Part shown: positions 19,718 through 29,068 of the stretch, one piece after another
Layout: each line of letters opens with the position of its first letter
Numbering within the stretch: the stretch's first letter is position 1
NCBI RefSeq assembly: GCF_000820225.1
Contig: NZ_CDDK01000018.1
Span: 62,001 to 126,000 of the forward strand
Reading direction: 5' to 3'
Origin: Aeromonas veronii bv. veronii
GTDB taxonomy: Bacteria > Pseudomonadota > Gammaproteobacteria > Enterobacterales > Aeromonadaceae
Length of the DNA stretch: 64,000 nt
Program-made: the position numbers and the translations under genes
Notes under the pieces: model-generated
What the model saw: only the letters and a program-made list of their open reading frames with translations
What the model was told of the DNA's origin: nothing
Database searches by the model: none

Positions 19718-20725
19718 GTGAAGAAGTCTATCTACATTGCCTACACAGGCGGCACCATTGGGATGCAGCGTTCCGATCACGGCTACGTGCCGATGGCGGG
19801 CTTTATGGAAGACTGTCTGGCGCGGATGCCCGAGTTCCACCGCCCCGAGATGCCGGATTACCATATCCACGAATATGCCCCTCTCATCGATTCCTCCGAC
19901 ATGACCCCGGCGGATTGGCAGCGCATCGCCGAGGATATTCGCGACAACTACGACAAGTACGACGGTTTTGTCATTTTGCACGGTACCGACACCATGTCGT
20001 TCACCGCCTCGGCGCTCTCTTTCATGCTGGAAGATCTGCACAAGCCGGTTATCATCACCGGTTCCCAGATCCCGCTCGCCGAGTTGCGCTCCGACGGTCA
20101 GCAGAATCTGCTCAACGCCCTCTATATCGCGGCCAACTACCCGATCCACGAGGTGACGCTGTTCTTCAACAACCAGCTCTATCGCGGCAACCGCAGCAAG
20201 AAGGTGCACGCCGACGGCTTCCACGCTTTCGACTCCCCCAACTATCCGCCGCTGCTCAATGCCGGGATCGCCATCTCGCTGGAAGCGGGCGAGCTGGGCG
20301 TGCCCTCCGAGCGGCCGCTGGTGCTGCACGACATCACCCCCCAGCCCATCGGCGTGGTGACCCTCTATCCGGGGATCTCCAGCGAGGTGATCGCCAATAT
20401 CCTGCAACAACCGGTGAAGGCGCTGATCCTGCTGTCGTTCGGGGTCGGCAATGCGCCGCAGAACCCGGCCATGCTGGCACTGCTCTCCGAGGCCTCGGCC
20501 CGTGGCGTCATCATCGTCAACCTGAGCCAGTGCCTGCACGGCAAGGTCAATATGGGGGGCTATGCCACCGGCAACGCCCTGTCGCGGGCCGGGGTGATCT
20601 CGGGCTTTGACATGACCGCCGAAGCTGCACTCACCAAGCTGCACTTCCTGCTGAGCCAGGACTTGCCATCCCACCGCATTCGCGAGCTGATGCAGCAGTC
20701 GCTGCGCGGGGAGCTGACTCCCTGA
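19718..20725 (+). CDS. ansA: L-asparaginase I, cytoplasmic type
   Basis: Hydrolyses asparagine to aspartate and ammonia. The 335-residue protein compares with 338 in E. coli AnsA. Catalytic threonines are in YTGGTIGM (about residue 12) and HGTDTMSFTASALSFML (about residue 90). No signal peptide, so it is the cytoplasmic low-affinity type. The start is GTG 19718, supported by the ribosome site aagaggagag immediately upstream. Confidence 0.95.
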   Translation: MKKSIYIAYTGGTIGMQRSDHGYVPMAGFMEDCLARMPEFHRPEMPDYHIHEYAPLIDSSDMTPADWQRIAEDIRDNYDKYDGFVILHGTDTMSFTASALSFMLEDLHKPVIITGSQIPLAELRSDGQQNLLNALYIAANYPIHEVTLFFNNQLYRGNRSKKVHADGFHAFDSPNYPPLLNAGIAISLEAGELGVPSERPLVLHDITPQPIGVVTLYPGISSEVIANILQQPVKALILLSFGVGNAPQNPAMLALLSEASARGVIIVNLSQCLHGKVNMGGYATGNALSRAGVISGFDMTAEAALTKLHFLLSQDLPSHRIRELMQQSLRGELTP

Positions 20726-20885
20726 GAAACTGTCCGCGACCTTACTGCGAAGCCGTGATCAAGGCTCATGTGCTGCTCGGAATCCTCACGTATATCTATA
20801 CACTCCGGTTCCTGCGCTGCTCTTCACCTTGCTGACGTCTTCTCGCTACAGGTCGTGAACAGCTTCTGACCTCCCTACCATGGCG
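20726..20885. repeat. Candidate dispersed-repeat-like segment downstream of ansA
   Basis: A non-coding 160-bp tract with a short perfect inverted repeat (gtatatctatac, 20790-20801) and paired aggtc / gacct near its end. Its texture is unlike a terminator or gene. I suspect a dispersed intergenic element, but copy number cannot be judged from one window. Confidence 0.3.
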
Positions 20886-20892
20886 AGAGTGG

Positions 20893-20926
20893 AAAAAGAG
20901 GGGAGCCATCATGGCTCCCCTCTTTG
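20893..20926 (-). terminator. Terminator of yeaC
   Basis: Stem aagaggggagccat / atggctcccctctt; on the minus strand it is followed by a T-run (ctctttttcc). Confidence 0.85.
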
Positions 20927-20960
20927 CTGTGGCCGCTGCGAGCGGCCTGCCGGGTCAGGT

Positions 20961-21254
20961 TCAATGGTTAAGGTCGACCCGCACTATCTCTTCCTCGTCG
21001 CGATACTGACGCTTGAGCTCGCTCTTGCTCTTCATCACGATCTCGCCGTCACGGCCGATGTTCATATGCTCCGGGTTGTCGAGATGCATCGCCTGCCAGG
21101 CCATCACGGCTTGCAGGGAGGTGGCCTTCTGCTCGTCGGTGAGGTGCTTGCCATCGGGCCACTTGCCCAGCTCGACAGCGGTTTTGAGCCGCTCATACAC
21201 CTCTTCGGGCATCTGCCTGATAGCTTGTAAAAACTCACCCTGTTGAAACGACAT
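20961..21254 (-). CDS. yeaC: YeaC family protein (DUF1315)
   Basis: A 97-residue cytosolic protein matching E. coli YeaC over its core (EEVYERLKTAVELGKWPDGKHLT and VMKSKSELK). Function unknown. In many gammaproteobacteria yeaC lies beside a GAPDH gene, and here a long GAPDH-family gene lies directly upstream on the same strand (71-bp gap), so the two may be co-transcribed. Ribosome site aggagag before the ATG. Confidence 0.88.
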   Translation of the reverse strand: MSFQQGEFLQAIRQMPEEVYERLKTAVELGKWPDGKHLTDEQKATSLQAVMAWQAMHLDNPEHMNIGRDGEIVMKSKSELKRQYRDEEEIVRVDLNH

Positions 21255-21325
21255 CCGGCCTCTCCTTGAACTATTGAGCCATAAACAGCGGGATCTGATG
21301 GGCCATGCAGGTAGACCCTATCGGT

Positions 21326-22759
21326 CTATGCCGGCAGATCCTGGCGGACTACGCCAGCCATCTGCTCCATCACCCGCACTACCTGACAACTGTACCCGAA
21401 CTCGTTGTCATACCATACGTAGAGCACGCAGTGATCCCCCTCGGCGATGGTCGCCTGGGAGTCGACGATGCCCGCATAACGGGAACCCACCATATCGGAG
21501 GAGACCAGCTCGGTGCTGGCGCTGAAGTCGATCTGGCGGTGCAGGGCCGAGCTTAGCGCCATCTGCTGCAGATAGGCGTTGAGGCTCTCCCGATCGGTGG
21601 CCTGCTCCAGCGAAAGATTGATAATCGCCAGCGAGACGTTGGGGGTCGGCACCCGGATGGCGTTGCCGGTCAGCTTGCCCTTGAGCTCGGGCAGCGCCTT
21701 GGCCACCGCCTTGGCGGCACCGGTGCTGGTCATCACCATATTGAGGGCGGCACTGCGACCGCGGCGCTCCCCCTTGTGATAGTTGTCGATGAGGTTCTGA
21801 TCGTTGGTGTAGGAGTGAACCGTCTCCACGTGGCCGTGGCGGATGCCGAACCGCTCCTGCATCACCTTGAGCACCGGGGTGATGGCGTTGGTGGTACAGG
21901 AGGCGGCGGAGATGATCCTGTCACCCGGGCCTATCACCTCATGGTTGACCCCGAACACCACGTTTTTCATCTCCCCTTTGCCGGGGGCGGTCAGCAGCAC
22001 CTTGCCGGCACCGCGCGCCTTCAAGTGCTCGGAGAGGCCTGCCTCGTCACGCCAGACGCCGGTGTTGTCGACGATCAGCGCATCGTGAATACCGTAAGCG
22101 GTGTAGTCGATGTCGGCCGGGCTATTGGCGTAGATCACCTGAATGAAGGTGCCGTTGGCGATGATGGCGCTGCGCTCCACATCCACCTCGATGGAGCCGT
22201 TGAAGGGGCCATGCACCGAGTCGCGGCGCAGCAGGCTGGCGCGTTTTTCCAGATCCCCGTCGCGACCACCGCGTACCACGATGGCGCGCAGACGCAGCGG
22301 ATTGGCAGCGCCGGTGCGCTCGATCAGCAGGCGGGCCAGCAGGCGGCCGATACGGCCAAAGCCGTAGAGCACCACGTCGGTTGGCTGCGGCATCTGGTTG
22401 CGGCCAAGGGCCGGTGCCAGTCGCGCTTGCAGATAGTCCTCGATCCCCGCTTCATCCTGATGATCCTGCCAGTAGCCGACTGCCAGCTTGCCAAGGTCAA
22501 CCTCGGCGGCGGTGGGTTTGAGGGCAACGATGGCCTGAAGCAGGGGGAAGCTTTGCTGGATGGGGAGGGGCGCGCCCTGGTGGCGGCGGACGACCCGGTG
22601 GGCCTTGAGGATATCGATGGTGGAGGCGTTTTGCAGCGGGCGGCCGTAGAGGGTGATCTCGACCCCTTGTTGTCGGTAGAGGCGACCAATCAAGGGCTGC
22701 ATGGCTTCGGCGAGCTCCTGGCTCTCCTGCCACGCTTGCAAGTAGTGCTCGTGGGTCAT
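21326..22759 (-). CDS. Glyceraldehyde-3-phosphate dehydrogenase family protein with N-terminal extension
   Basis: A 477-residue protein, about 140 longer than housekeeping GAPDH. Residues 1-125 form a helical extension (LIGRLYRQQGVEITLYGRPL); then the Rossmann motif GFGRIGR (133-139) and the catalytic Cys288 in SAASCTTNAITP are intact, as is HSYTNDQ. This matches the long GAPDH-like proteins of Pseudomonas and Vibrio rather than glycolytic GapA, and may serve gluconeogenesis or another aldehyde; that is inference. Starts at ATG 22759. Confidence 0.88.
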   Translation of the reverse strand: MTHEHYLQAWQESQELAEAMQPLIGRLYRQQGVEITLYGRPLQNASTIDILKAHRVVRRHQGAPLPIQQSFPLLQAIVALKPTAAEVDLGKLAVGYWQDHQDEAGIEDYLQARLAPALGRNQMPQPTDVVLYGFGRIGRLLARLLIERTGAANPLRLRAIVVRGGRDGDLEKRASLLRRDSVHGPFNGSIEVDVERSAIIANGTFIQVIYANSPADIDYTAYGIHDALIVDNTGVWRDEAGLSEHLKARGAGKVLLTAPGKGEMKNVVFGVNHEVIGPGDRIISAASCTTNAITPVLKVMQERFGIRHGHVETVHSYTNDQNLIDNYHKGERRGRSAALNMVMTSTGAAKAVAKALPELKGKLTGNAIRVPTPNVSLAIINLSLEQATDRESLNAYLQQMALSSALHRQIDFSASTELVSSDMVGSRYAGIVDSQATIAEGDHCVLYVWYDNEFGYSCQVVRVMEQMAGVVRQDLPA

Positions 22760-22970
22760 TGACCAGATCCTTTATTTCACGTTGTTGGTGTAAATAGAAA
22801 ATTCGTCGAATGCAGATCAGTGTAGGGGTGTATATTTCGTTATATTATTCTGCAATCGCGGCCTTATATGGCGCGCGTATTGTAATGGATATGTAACCGG
22901 TTTGCTAGCCGGAGGTGGCCCGTAAAGGCGCCAGTTGTTACCAACCCGCGTTACCAACAAGATGTGAACC

Positions 22971-23771
22971 ATGGCCAATTTCCCCCTGCGACAGACCTTC
23001 ATCATGCTTTCAGTCGGCCTTGCCGTGGCTGGCTGCAATGACGACCGGATCCACAACATCTGTGGCAATCATCCCGAGCTCTGCCAGGATCTGGTGGACG
23101 ATGGCTGGTGTCGCTACGAGCGTACCGATGTGATCCGCAGTCGCTTCTATCTCAAGGAAGAGGGGACGGATCGGCGCAAGTACGAGCTGATGCGCAACCT
23201 TGAGCGCTATCTCAAATGTGCCGAGCGCTCCACCAGCATTGAATACAAGAATGCCCGCGAGCAGAAGAGTCCAAGGGTCGAGGGCATGCTGGCGGCCGGG
23301 GATCAGTTGGCCCAGCTCGATGCCGCGACCCGCAATTCGCAAGATCCCTACCTGCTGCTCTGGCACTGGACCAACAACACCAACGAGCTGGCTCGCCAGC
23401 AGTTTATGGCGCTGGAAGGCTCCAAAGCGCTGGATGAACCCGAGCTGCAACTGGCGCTCGGCGGTATCTACGCCAAGAGCGACCCCGAAAAGGCCATCGC
23501 CACCCTGCAGCACGGCCTCTCCCTCTATCAGGAGGGGGATAAGGTGAACAGCCGCATATTCACCTCCCTCAGCACCCTCTATATGGGCCAGAAACAGTAT
23601 GGGCTGGCCTATCTGTGGGGCAAGGTGAGCGAATCGTTTCAGGATAGCCCCGAGGTCTCAGCCAAACGTTTTGGCATCTACCACACCCTGAGCAAGACAG
23701 AGCAGGATGGTTACGATGTGCGGGCTGCCGAAATTGTCGAGCAGCTAAAGCATGGCAACTACCGGCCCTGA
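22971..23771 (+). CDS. DUF2989 family lipoprotein
   Basis: A 266-residue predicted lipoprotein with lipobox VAGC (lipidated Cys about residue 22). The mature N-terminus is cysteine-rich (NDDRIHNICGNHPELC, then DDGWCRYE), followed by helical repeats resembling a TPR-like solenoid in the C-terminal half. It fits the DUF2989 family found in Aeromonas, Vibrio and Shewanella; function unknown. The next gene overlaps or abuts its end, suggesting a two-gene transcript. Confidence 0.8.
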   Translation: MANFPLRQTFIMLSVGLAVAGCNDDRIHNICGNHPELCQDLVDDGWCRYERTDVIRSRFYLKEEGTDRRKYELMRNLERYLKCAERSTSIEYKNAREQKSPRVEGMLAAGDQLAQLDAATRNSQDPYLLLWHWTNNTNELARQQFMALEGSKALDEPELQLALGGIYAKSDPEKAIATLQHGLSLYQEGDKVNSRIFTSLSTLYMGQKQYGLAYLWGKVSESFQDSPEVSAKRFGIYHTLSKTEQDGYDVRAAEIVEQLKHGNYRP

Positions 23772-23778
23772 GGCAGTG

Positions 23779-24342
23779 ATGACGACGTTCTCCCCGGCCA
23801 GCTGCTGGCCCAATCCGTTCGATCTCTCTTTCATTCATGGCGAGGTACGTACCGATGGCCGCACCTTGGAGCGCCTCACGGTGCGTGCCGTGGTGCCTCG
23901 TGGCGGCGAGCTGCTGCTGGTGCATTCCCGGGTCAACGGCGATCTGATGTTCCCCGGGGGCGGTATTGAAGCGGGGGAGAGCCACCGTGTGGCGCTCGCT
24001 CGCGAGTTGCTGGAGGAGTGCGGTGCCGAGCTGCGGGAATTGGGGGGCCTGCTTGGCGAGACCCGTGAATATCGCGCCGCCCGCGAGCCGGGGTTCGATG
24101 CCTACTGCATCCGCTCGCTCTACTACTTGTGCCGGATTGGCGATCAGCTGGTGGCCCCGCAGCCGCAGCCCTACGAGATCCGACTTGGCTTCGTGCCCGG
24201 CTGGTTTGCCCTCGACGAAGCGCTGCAAACCAACAAGACCCAGCTGGCGGGGCCCTGTCCCCAGTGGACGGCGCGGGAGACCCGGGTGCTGGCCCAGCTG
24301 CAACGCTGGCATCAGCAGGGGATTTTCGACCACGGCTACTGA
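23779..24342 (+). CDS. Nudix hydrolase
   Basis: A 187-residue protein with a complete Nudix box, GGIEAGESHRVALARELLEECG (about residues 51-72), which binds metal and cleaves nucleoside-diphosphate-linked substrates. The substrate is unknown. ATG 23779 is preferred because gagg lies five bases upstream; an earlier ATG (23752) would overlap the DUF2989 gene by 20 bp. A strong terminator follows, shared with convergent lipA. Confidence 0.88.
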   Translation: MTTFSPASCWPNPFDLSFIHGEVRTDGRTLERLTVRAVVPRGGELLLVHSRVNGDLMFPGGGIEAGESHRVALARELLEECGAELRELGGLLGETREYRAAREPGFDAYCIRSLYYLCRIGDQLVAPQPQPYEIRLGFVPGWFALDEALQTNKTQLAGPCPQWTARETRVLAQLQRWHQQGIFDHGY

Positions 24343-24373
24343 GTACATCAAGCCGCAACGGTCAGTGACACCA

Positions 24374-24404
24374 ACAAAAAGAGCGCCAATAGGCGCTCTT
24401 TTTC
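24374..24404. terminator. Bidirectional terminator between the Nudix gene and lipA
   Basis: Stem aaaaagagcgcc / ggcgctcttttt with a four-base loop, between convergent genes. Confidence 0.9.
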
Positions 24405-24446
24405 ATTGTGAGGGTGGCGGTTACTTGGCCACTCTGTCGTGCGAGA

Positions 24447-25412
24447 TCATTTGACCTCTTCGCCCTTGGCTTGCAGATCAGCATGGTAGGAGGAGCGAAC
24501 GAAAGGACCGCAGGCGGCGTGGGTAAAGCCCAGCTCCATAGCGACATCTTTCAGCTCGTCAAACTCTGCGGGCGGCACGTAGCGCTTGACCGGCAGGTGG
24601 TGGCGGCTCGGCTGCAGATACTGACCCAGGGTCAGCATGTTGACGCCGTGGGCGCGCAGATCCTTGAGCACCTCGACGATCTCTTCGTTGGTCTCGCCAA
24701 GACCCATCATCAGACCGGATTTGGTCGGAACGTTGGGGTGCATCTCCTTGATGCGGCGCAGCAGCTCCAGTGACCACTTGTAGTCGGCACCCGGGCGGGC
24801 GACGCGATACATGCGCGGCGCGGTTTCCAGGTTGTGGTTGAAGACGTCCGGCGGGGTCTCGCGGAACACCTCCAGCGCCTGCTCCATCCGGCCACGGAAA
24901 TCCGGAGTCAGGATCTCGATGCGGGTCTGCGGGCTGTGCTCGCGGATCTCGCGAATGCAGTCGGCGAAGTGCTGAGCACCGCCGTCGCGTAGATCGTCGC
25001 GGTCCACCGAGGTGATCACCACATACTTGAGGTTCATCTCCTTGATGGTCAGCGCCAGCTTCTTCGGCTCTTCCGGATCGAGTGCCAGCGGGCGGCCGTG
25101 GGCCACGTCGCAGAAGGGGCAGCGGCGGGTGCAGATGGCGCCCATGATCATGAAGGTGGCGGTGCCGTGGTTGAAGCACTCCGCCAGATTGGGGCAGGAG
25201 GCCTCTTCACAGACCGAGTGCAGCTTGTTTTTGCGCAAGGTGCTCTTGATGTGTTCGATCTTCTGGCTGGAGGGGGGCAGCTTGATCCGCATCCAGTCCG
25301 GCTTGCGAAGGAGTTCTTCGTTGGGATCCGGCATGAATTTCACCGGGATCAGGGCCATCTTGTCGCCATCGCGCAGCTTGACGCCCGGCTCCATACGAAC
25401 GGGTTTGCTCAT
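24447..25412 (-). CDS. lipA: Lipoyl synthase
   Basis: A radical-SAM enzyme inserting two sulfurs into octanoyl groups on lipoyl domains. The 321-residue protein has the auxiliary-cluster motif [12 protein letters not shown] (about residues 68-79) and the radical-[11 protein letters not shown] (about 94-101). Its ATG overlaps the lipB stop by four bases, so lipB-lipA are coupled; the two enzymes act in series in lipoate synthesis. Confidence 0.98.
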   Translation of the reverse strand: MSKPVRMEPGVKLRDGDKMALIPVKFMPDPNEELLRKPDWMRIKLPPSSQKIEHIKSTLRKNKLHSVCEEASCPNLAECFNHGTATFMIMGAICTRRCPFCDVAHGRPLALDPEEPKKLALTIKEMNLKYVVITSVDRDDLRDGGAQHFADCIREIREHSPQTRIEILTPDFRGRMEQALEVFRETPPDVFNHNLETAPRMYRVARPGADYKWSLELLRRIKEMHPNVPTKSGLMMGLGETNEEIVEVLKDLRAHGVNMLTLGQYLQPSRHHLPVKRYVPPAEFDELKDVAMELGFTHAACGPFVRSSYHADLQAKGEEVK

Positions 25413-26086
25413 GATTCACTCTCGGTGTTTGTTATTGTTTGATAGCCAATCAGGCGAGCCAGCTCGGTCACCAGAATGGATTGCGCCTCGGCCACGCTCT
25501 GCGGGCCGCCCAGGGCGCTGGTCTGGGTCATGGCCATGCCCGCATAGCCGCACGGATTGATGTGCAGGAAGGGGGTCATGTCCATGTTGATGTTGAGGGC
25601 CAGCCCGTGGAACGAGCACCCCTTGCGGATGCGCAGACCCAGCGAGGCCAGTTTTGCCTCCATGCCAAGGTCATTTTTCACATAGACCCCGGGGGCATCG
25701 GCCTTGGCATAGGCCTGGATATCGCTTTTGGCGAGGGTGTTGATGATGGCTGTCTCCAGCGCGGTCACCAGCTCGCGAACCGAGAATTTGCAGCGGCGGA
25801 CATCCACCAGTACGTAGAGCACCAGCTGGCCCGGGCCGTGATAGGTCACCTGACCGCCTCGATCGCTCTGCACCACCGGGATATTGCCCGGATTGAGCAG
25901 GTGTTCGGCCTTGCCGGCCTGACCCTGGGTGTAGACGGGATCGTGCTCGACCACCCAGAACTCGTCCGGGGTGTCGCTGGTGCGGTTGTCGGTGAAGGCT
26001 TTCATGGCGTCCCATACCGGCTGGTAGGGGCGGCGACCCAGCTGCCTGACAATCAGGCTGGACTGGGCGGGGATCTGGGATGACAT
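25409..26086 (-). CDS. lipB: Octanoyl-[ACP]:protein N-octanoyltransferase
   Basis: Transfers octanoate from ACP to lipoyl domains. The 225-residue protein has the family motifs [15 protein letters not shown] (about residues 70-85), [21 protein letters not shown] with the lysine used in catalysis, and the catalytic cysteine in INPCGYAG. The frame is open to 26113, but the MSSQIPAQ start at 26086 is preceded by gagga. It lies between ybeD and lipA in the usual order. Confidence 0.96.
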   Translation of the reverse strand: MSSQIPAQSSLIVRQLGRRPYQPVWDAMKAFTDNRTSDTPDEFWVVEHDPVYTQGQAGKAEHLLNPGNIPVVQSDRGGQVTYHGPGQLVLYVLVDVRRCKFSVRELVTALETAIINTLAKSDIQAYAKADAPGVYVKNDLGMEAKLASLGLRIRKGCSFHGLALNINMDMTPFLHINPCGYAGMAMTQTSALGGPQSVAEAQSILVTELARLIGYQTITNTESES

Positions 26087-26148
26087 GGCGTCCTCGCGGC
26101 GTGCTGCGGCCAAAAACAGTCGCCCCGCAGAACGGGGCGAGAGAGAAA

Positions 26149-26412
26149 TTACAGTACGTATTTCACCAGCTCGATCTTGCCAAGGGCGTGGTACATCGCT
26201 TCGATGTGCTCTTTGCTCTGGGCAGTCACGGTCACGCGGACCGAGTGGTAGTTGCCCTTGGAGCTGGGCTGGACTGTCGGGCTATAGGTGCCGGGGGCGT
26301 GCTGCTGCAGCACTTCAACCACCATTTCCGGCAGTGCCGGGTCGGCAACGCCGAGTACCTTGAACGGGAATTTGCAGGGAAACTCCAGCAGTTCATCAAA
26401 CTTGGTATTCAT
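26149..26412 (-). CDS. ybeD: YbeD family regulator-like protein (DUF493)
   Basis: An 87-residue small alpha/beta protein matching E. coli YbeD in full ([29 protein letters not shown]). The fold is ACT-like, suggesting an allosteric or regulatory part in lipoate or related metabolism; this is unproven. It lies between dacA and lipB. A GC-rich palindrome (cgccccgcagaacggggcg, about 26120-26138) separates it from lipB. Confidence 0.93.
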   Translation of the reverse strand: MNTKFDELLEFPCKFPFKVLGVADPALPEMVVEVLQQHAPGTYSPTVQPSSKGNYHSVRVTVTAQSKEHIEAMYHALGKIELVKYVL

Positions 26413-26654
26413 TTACTCACCTTTTGCGTCATCACCGGGATGACTTCATCTTGGATGGCTAGTGGCCGATGGCCCGTGGAGGCCGCCATTTCAAGTCTAT
26501 ATGGGCACGGCTCATAACTATATGGGCGCTGCCCGGACCGGGATCAAGGCCAGGATCGGTCAGACAAGGATGGAAGTGCTGCTTTTTACCACAAATCAGG
26601 GTAAGGCGGAACCTGCAGTTTACAGGGTTATTCACTGCCTTTGTCCGTCACAGA

Positions 26655-26685
26655 CAGCAGCGGCGCCTGTTGGCGCCGCTGTTTG
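26655..26685 (-). terminator. Possible terminator of dacA
   Basis: A perfect stem cagcggcgcc / ggcgccgctg, but the T-run on the minus strand is poor; it may be an attenuator between dacA and ybeD. Confidence 0.45.
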
Positions 26686-26704
26686 GTGAGGATTGTGCGT
26701 TGGA

Positions 26705-27901
26705 TTACTTGAACCAGCTGGTGACCAGCAGTACCAGATAGTCCCACAGACGGCTCATCAAGCCACCTTCCTGCACCTCTTCCAGGGCGACCAGCGGCAC
26801 CTGCTTGATCTCTTTGTCGCCCTGCTTCAGGAACACGGTACCGACGCGCTGACCCTTGGCCAGCGGCGCTTTCAGCTCGCTGTCGAGCTGGAAATCAGCC
26901 TTCAGGTTGTTGCCCTGACCGCGGGTGACCAGCACGGAGACATCTTTGTCGACGCCCAGTTTCACTTCCGGTTTGTCGCCCATCCAGATCTTCTGGGTGA
27001 CCAGCTCGGTGCCTGCCTTGTACGGGGTCAGGCTCTGGAAGAAGCGGAAGCCGTAGGTGAGCAGTTTTTTGCTCTCGGCGGCGCGGGAGGCTTCGCTGCT
27101 GGCGCCCAGTACCACGGCGATCAGGCGCATGCCTTCGTTGTTGGTGGCAGAGGAGACCAGGTTATAGCCGACCTGGCTGACGTGGCCGGTCTTGATGCCA
27201 TCCACTTGCAGGGATTGATCCCACAGCAGGCGGTTGCGGTTGTGCTGGGTGATGCCGTTGAACACGAAGGATTTCTGGGAGTAGATCTTGTACTCCTCCG
27301 GCAGGTCGCGGATCAGCGCCTGACCCAGACGGGCCATGTCGTGAGCGGTACTGTAGTGACCTTCCGCATCCAGACCGTGCGGGTTCATGAAGTGGCTGTC
27401 ATTCATGCCGAGCTTGGCGGCCCAGCTGTTCATCAGGCTGGCGAAGGAGTCGGTGCTGCCCGCCAGGAATTCGGCCATGGCGACGCAGGCATCGTTGCCG
27501 GACTGGATGATGATGCCCTTGTTGAGATCATCGACGGAGACCTGCTTGCCCACCTCGATAAACATCTTGGAGGAGTCAGAGTAGTTCTTGGACCAGGCGT
27601 TCTGGCTGATGGTCACCATGTCGGTGCGCTTGATGTTCCCCTTCAGCAGCTCCTGGCCGATGATGTAGGAGGTCATCATCTTGGTCAGACTGGCGGGCGG
27701 CAGACGTTCTTCGGCGTTCTGCTCGGCCAGCACCTGACCTGAGTAGTAGTCGATCAGAATATGGGCCTTGGCGGAGATCTCCGGCGCGGCGGGAACCACC
27801 ATGGGCATGGCATTCGGGGTCGGTGTCGGCACCGGCGTATTGGCCTGGGCGGTTACGCTGATCAGTGAGGCCAGAAGAACTGAACGGGCAAATTTGGACA
27901 T
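26705..27901 (-). CDS. dacA: D-alanyl-D-alanine carboxypeptidase (PBP5/6 type)
   Basis: Trims the terminal D-Ala of peptidoglycan pentapeptides in the periplasm. A 398-residue precursor with a signal peptide (1-20, ending AQA), then a Pro-rich linker of about 20 residues. The active-site set is complete: S71LTK74, SGN at 134-136, KTG at 237-239. The C-terminus (LMSRLWDYLVLLVTSWFK) is the amphipathic membrane anchor. It lies in the conserved rlpA-dacA-ybeD order. Confidence 0.97.
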   Translation of the reverse strand: MSKFARSVLLASLISVTAQANTPVPTPTPNAMPMVVPAAPEISAKAHILIDYYSGQVLAEQNAEERLPPASLTKMMTSYIIGQELLKGNIKRTDMVTISQNAWSKNYSDSSKMFIEVGKQVSVDDLNKGIIIQSGNDACVAMAEFLAGSTDSFASLMNSWAAKLGMNDSHFMNPHGLDAEGHYSTAHDMARLGQALIRDLPEEYKIYSQKSFVFNGITQHNRNRLLWDQSLQVDGIKTGHVSQVGYNLVSSATNNEGMRLIAVVLGASSEASRAAESKKLLTYGFRFFQSLTPYKAGTELVTQKIWMGDKPEVKLGVDKDVSVLVTRGQGNNLKADFQLDSELKAPLAKGQRVGTVFLKQGDKEIKQVPLVALEEVQEGGLMSRLWDYLVLLVTSWFK

Positions 27902-28014
27902 CTTGAAATTCCTGCGAGCCAGATGGGGATAAAATGCGGGCCTAACTATACCAGATGCGCCCGCAGGTTATAGCCCGAGATGGCGATCAGAACTGGTTTT
28001 TTATCCATCACTCC

Positions 28015-28047
28015 CTGTCATCACGCCATAAAACGACGTGATGACAG
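28015..28047. repeat. Perfect 11-bp inverted repeat between rlpA and dacA
   Basis: ctgtcatcacg (28015-28025) and cgtgatgacag (28037-28047) around an 11-base loop. There is no T-run on either side, so it may be an mRNA-stabilising hairpin or a regulator site rather than a terminator. Confidence 0.6.
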
Positions 28048-28087
28048 TGAGTAAGCGGTTAGTCACATCCGCAGCAAAAGGGGGCGA

Positions 28088-29068
28088 TCAGGGCACGATA
28101 AAGGCCTGTTCCAGCCCGCCCTGACGTACTTTTTCCAGCACACTTGCCTGCTGGTCGGCGGCGACCGGGCCAATCAGCACCCGGAAAATGGCGCCATGGG
28201 CATCGATTCGGTAGGGTACGCCGTAACGCTGGGTCATCACCTTGCCCATCGCCTCGGCCCGATCCCGGGAGCCGCTGGCCAGTACCTGGATCATCTTGCC
28301 ATCACCACTGCTGGCGGGCGCTGCAGCCTTGGCTGACGCTGGTTTGACAGGCACCGCTTTGGCGGGCTTGGCGGCGGGTGCCTTGACAGGAGCCGGATCG
28401 GCGGCGGGAGTGGCCATCGCAAGCGCGGTCGGTTCACCCAGGAAGCCATCTTGCGACAGCGTGTTGGAGGCCGCAGCCGGAGTGGTCGGGGTCATCTCGA
28501 TGGGCTTCATCGGCTCCATGATCACCATCTGATCCGGGGTGTCGCTGATCAGCTCCAGCCGTACTCGGGCCTCACCGCTATCGACCATCTCCAGCTGCTT
28601 GGCCGCTGCGTAGGAGAGGTCGATCAGGCGCGGGCTGTTGAACGGGCCGCGATCGTTGACCCGCACTATGGTCTCCAGCCCGTTGTCCAGATTGGTGACC
28701 CGCACATAGCTCGGGATGGGCAGGTTGCGGTGGGCGGCACTGAACAGCTTGCTGTCCAGCACATCGCCGTTAGCGGTCTTCTGGCCGTCCAGATCTGGCG
28801 ACAGCCAGCTGGCGGTGCCCTCTTCGCTGTAGTGTTTGATGTCGCGCCACACCTCGTGCTTCTGCTTGCCGATCCAGTAGTCCCGGTTGCCGCTGGCACT
28901 CAGGGGCTCGGGGCGCGGAATGGCGCCGGTGGCTTGCGGGATCTCGATAACGGGTGGCTTGCTGACCGGTGCTTGCGGCTCGACGGGGGCGCTCTGTTCC
29001 GGCTGGCTGCTACAGGCGGCCAGCAACAAGCTCAGGCTGAGCGGGAGGAGTTTGTGACGAAGATGCAT
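28088..29068 (-). CDS. rlpA: RlpA septal-ring lipoprotein / lytic transglycosylase-like protein with SPOR domain
   Basis: A 326-residue lipoprotein (lipobox LLAAC, Cys about residue 19) with a double-psi beta-barrel domain (EGTASWLSPDLDGQKTANGD, NLPIPSYVRVTN, VNDRGPF; about residues 80-175), a long Ala/Pro/Lys linker and a C-terminal SPOR domain (last 75 residues) that binds denuded glycan at septa. The Pseudomonas homolog cleaves such glycan. The start overlaps mltB by 59 bp. Frames upstream of ATG 29068 would precede the signal peptide. Confidence 0.92.
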   Translation of the reverse strand: MHLRHKLLPLSLSLLLAACSSQPEQSAPVEPQAPVSKPPVIEIPQATGAIPRPEPLSASGNRDYWIGKQKHEVWRDIKHYSEEGTASWLSPDLDGQKTANGDVLDSKLFSAAHRNLPIPSYVRVTNLDNGLETIVRVNDRGPFNSPRLIDLSYAAAKQLEMVDSGEARVRLELISDTPDQMVIMEPMKPIEMTPTTPAAASNTLSQDGFLGEPTALAMATPAADPAPVKAPAAKPAKAVPVKPASAKAAAPASSGDGKMIQVLASGSRDRAEAMGKVMTQRYGVPYRIDAHGAIFRVLIGPVAADQQASVLEKVRQGGLEQAFIVP

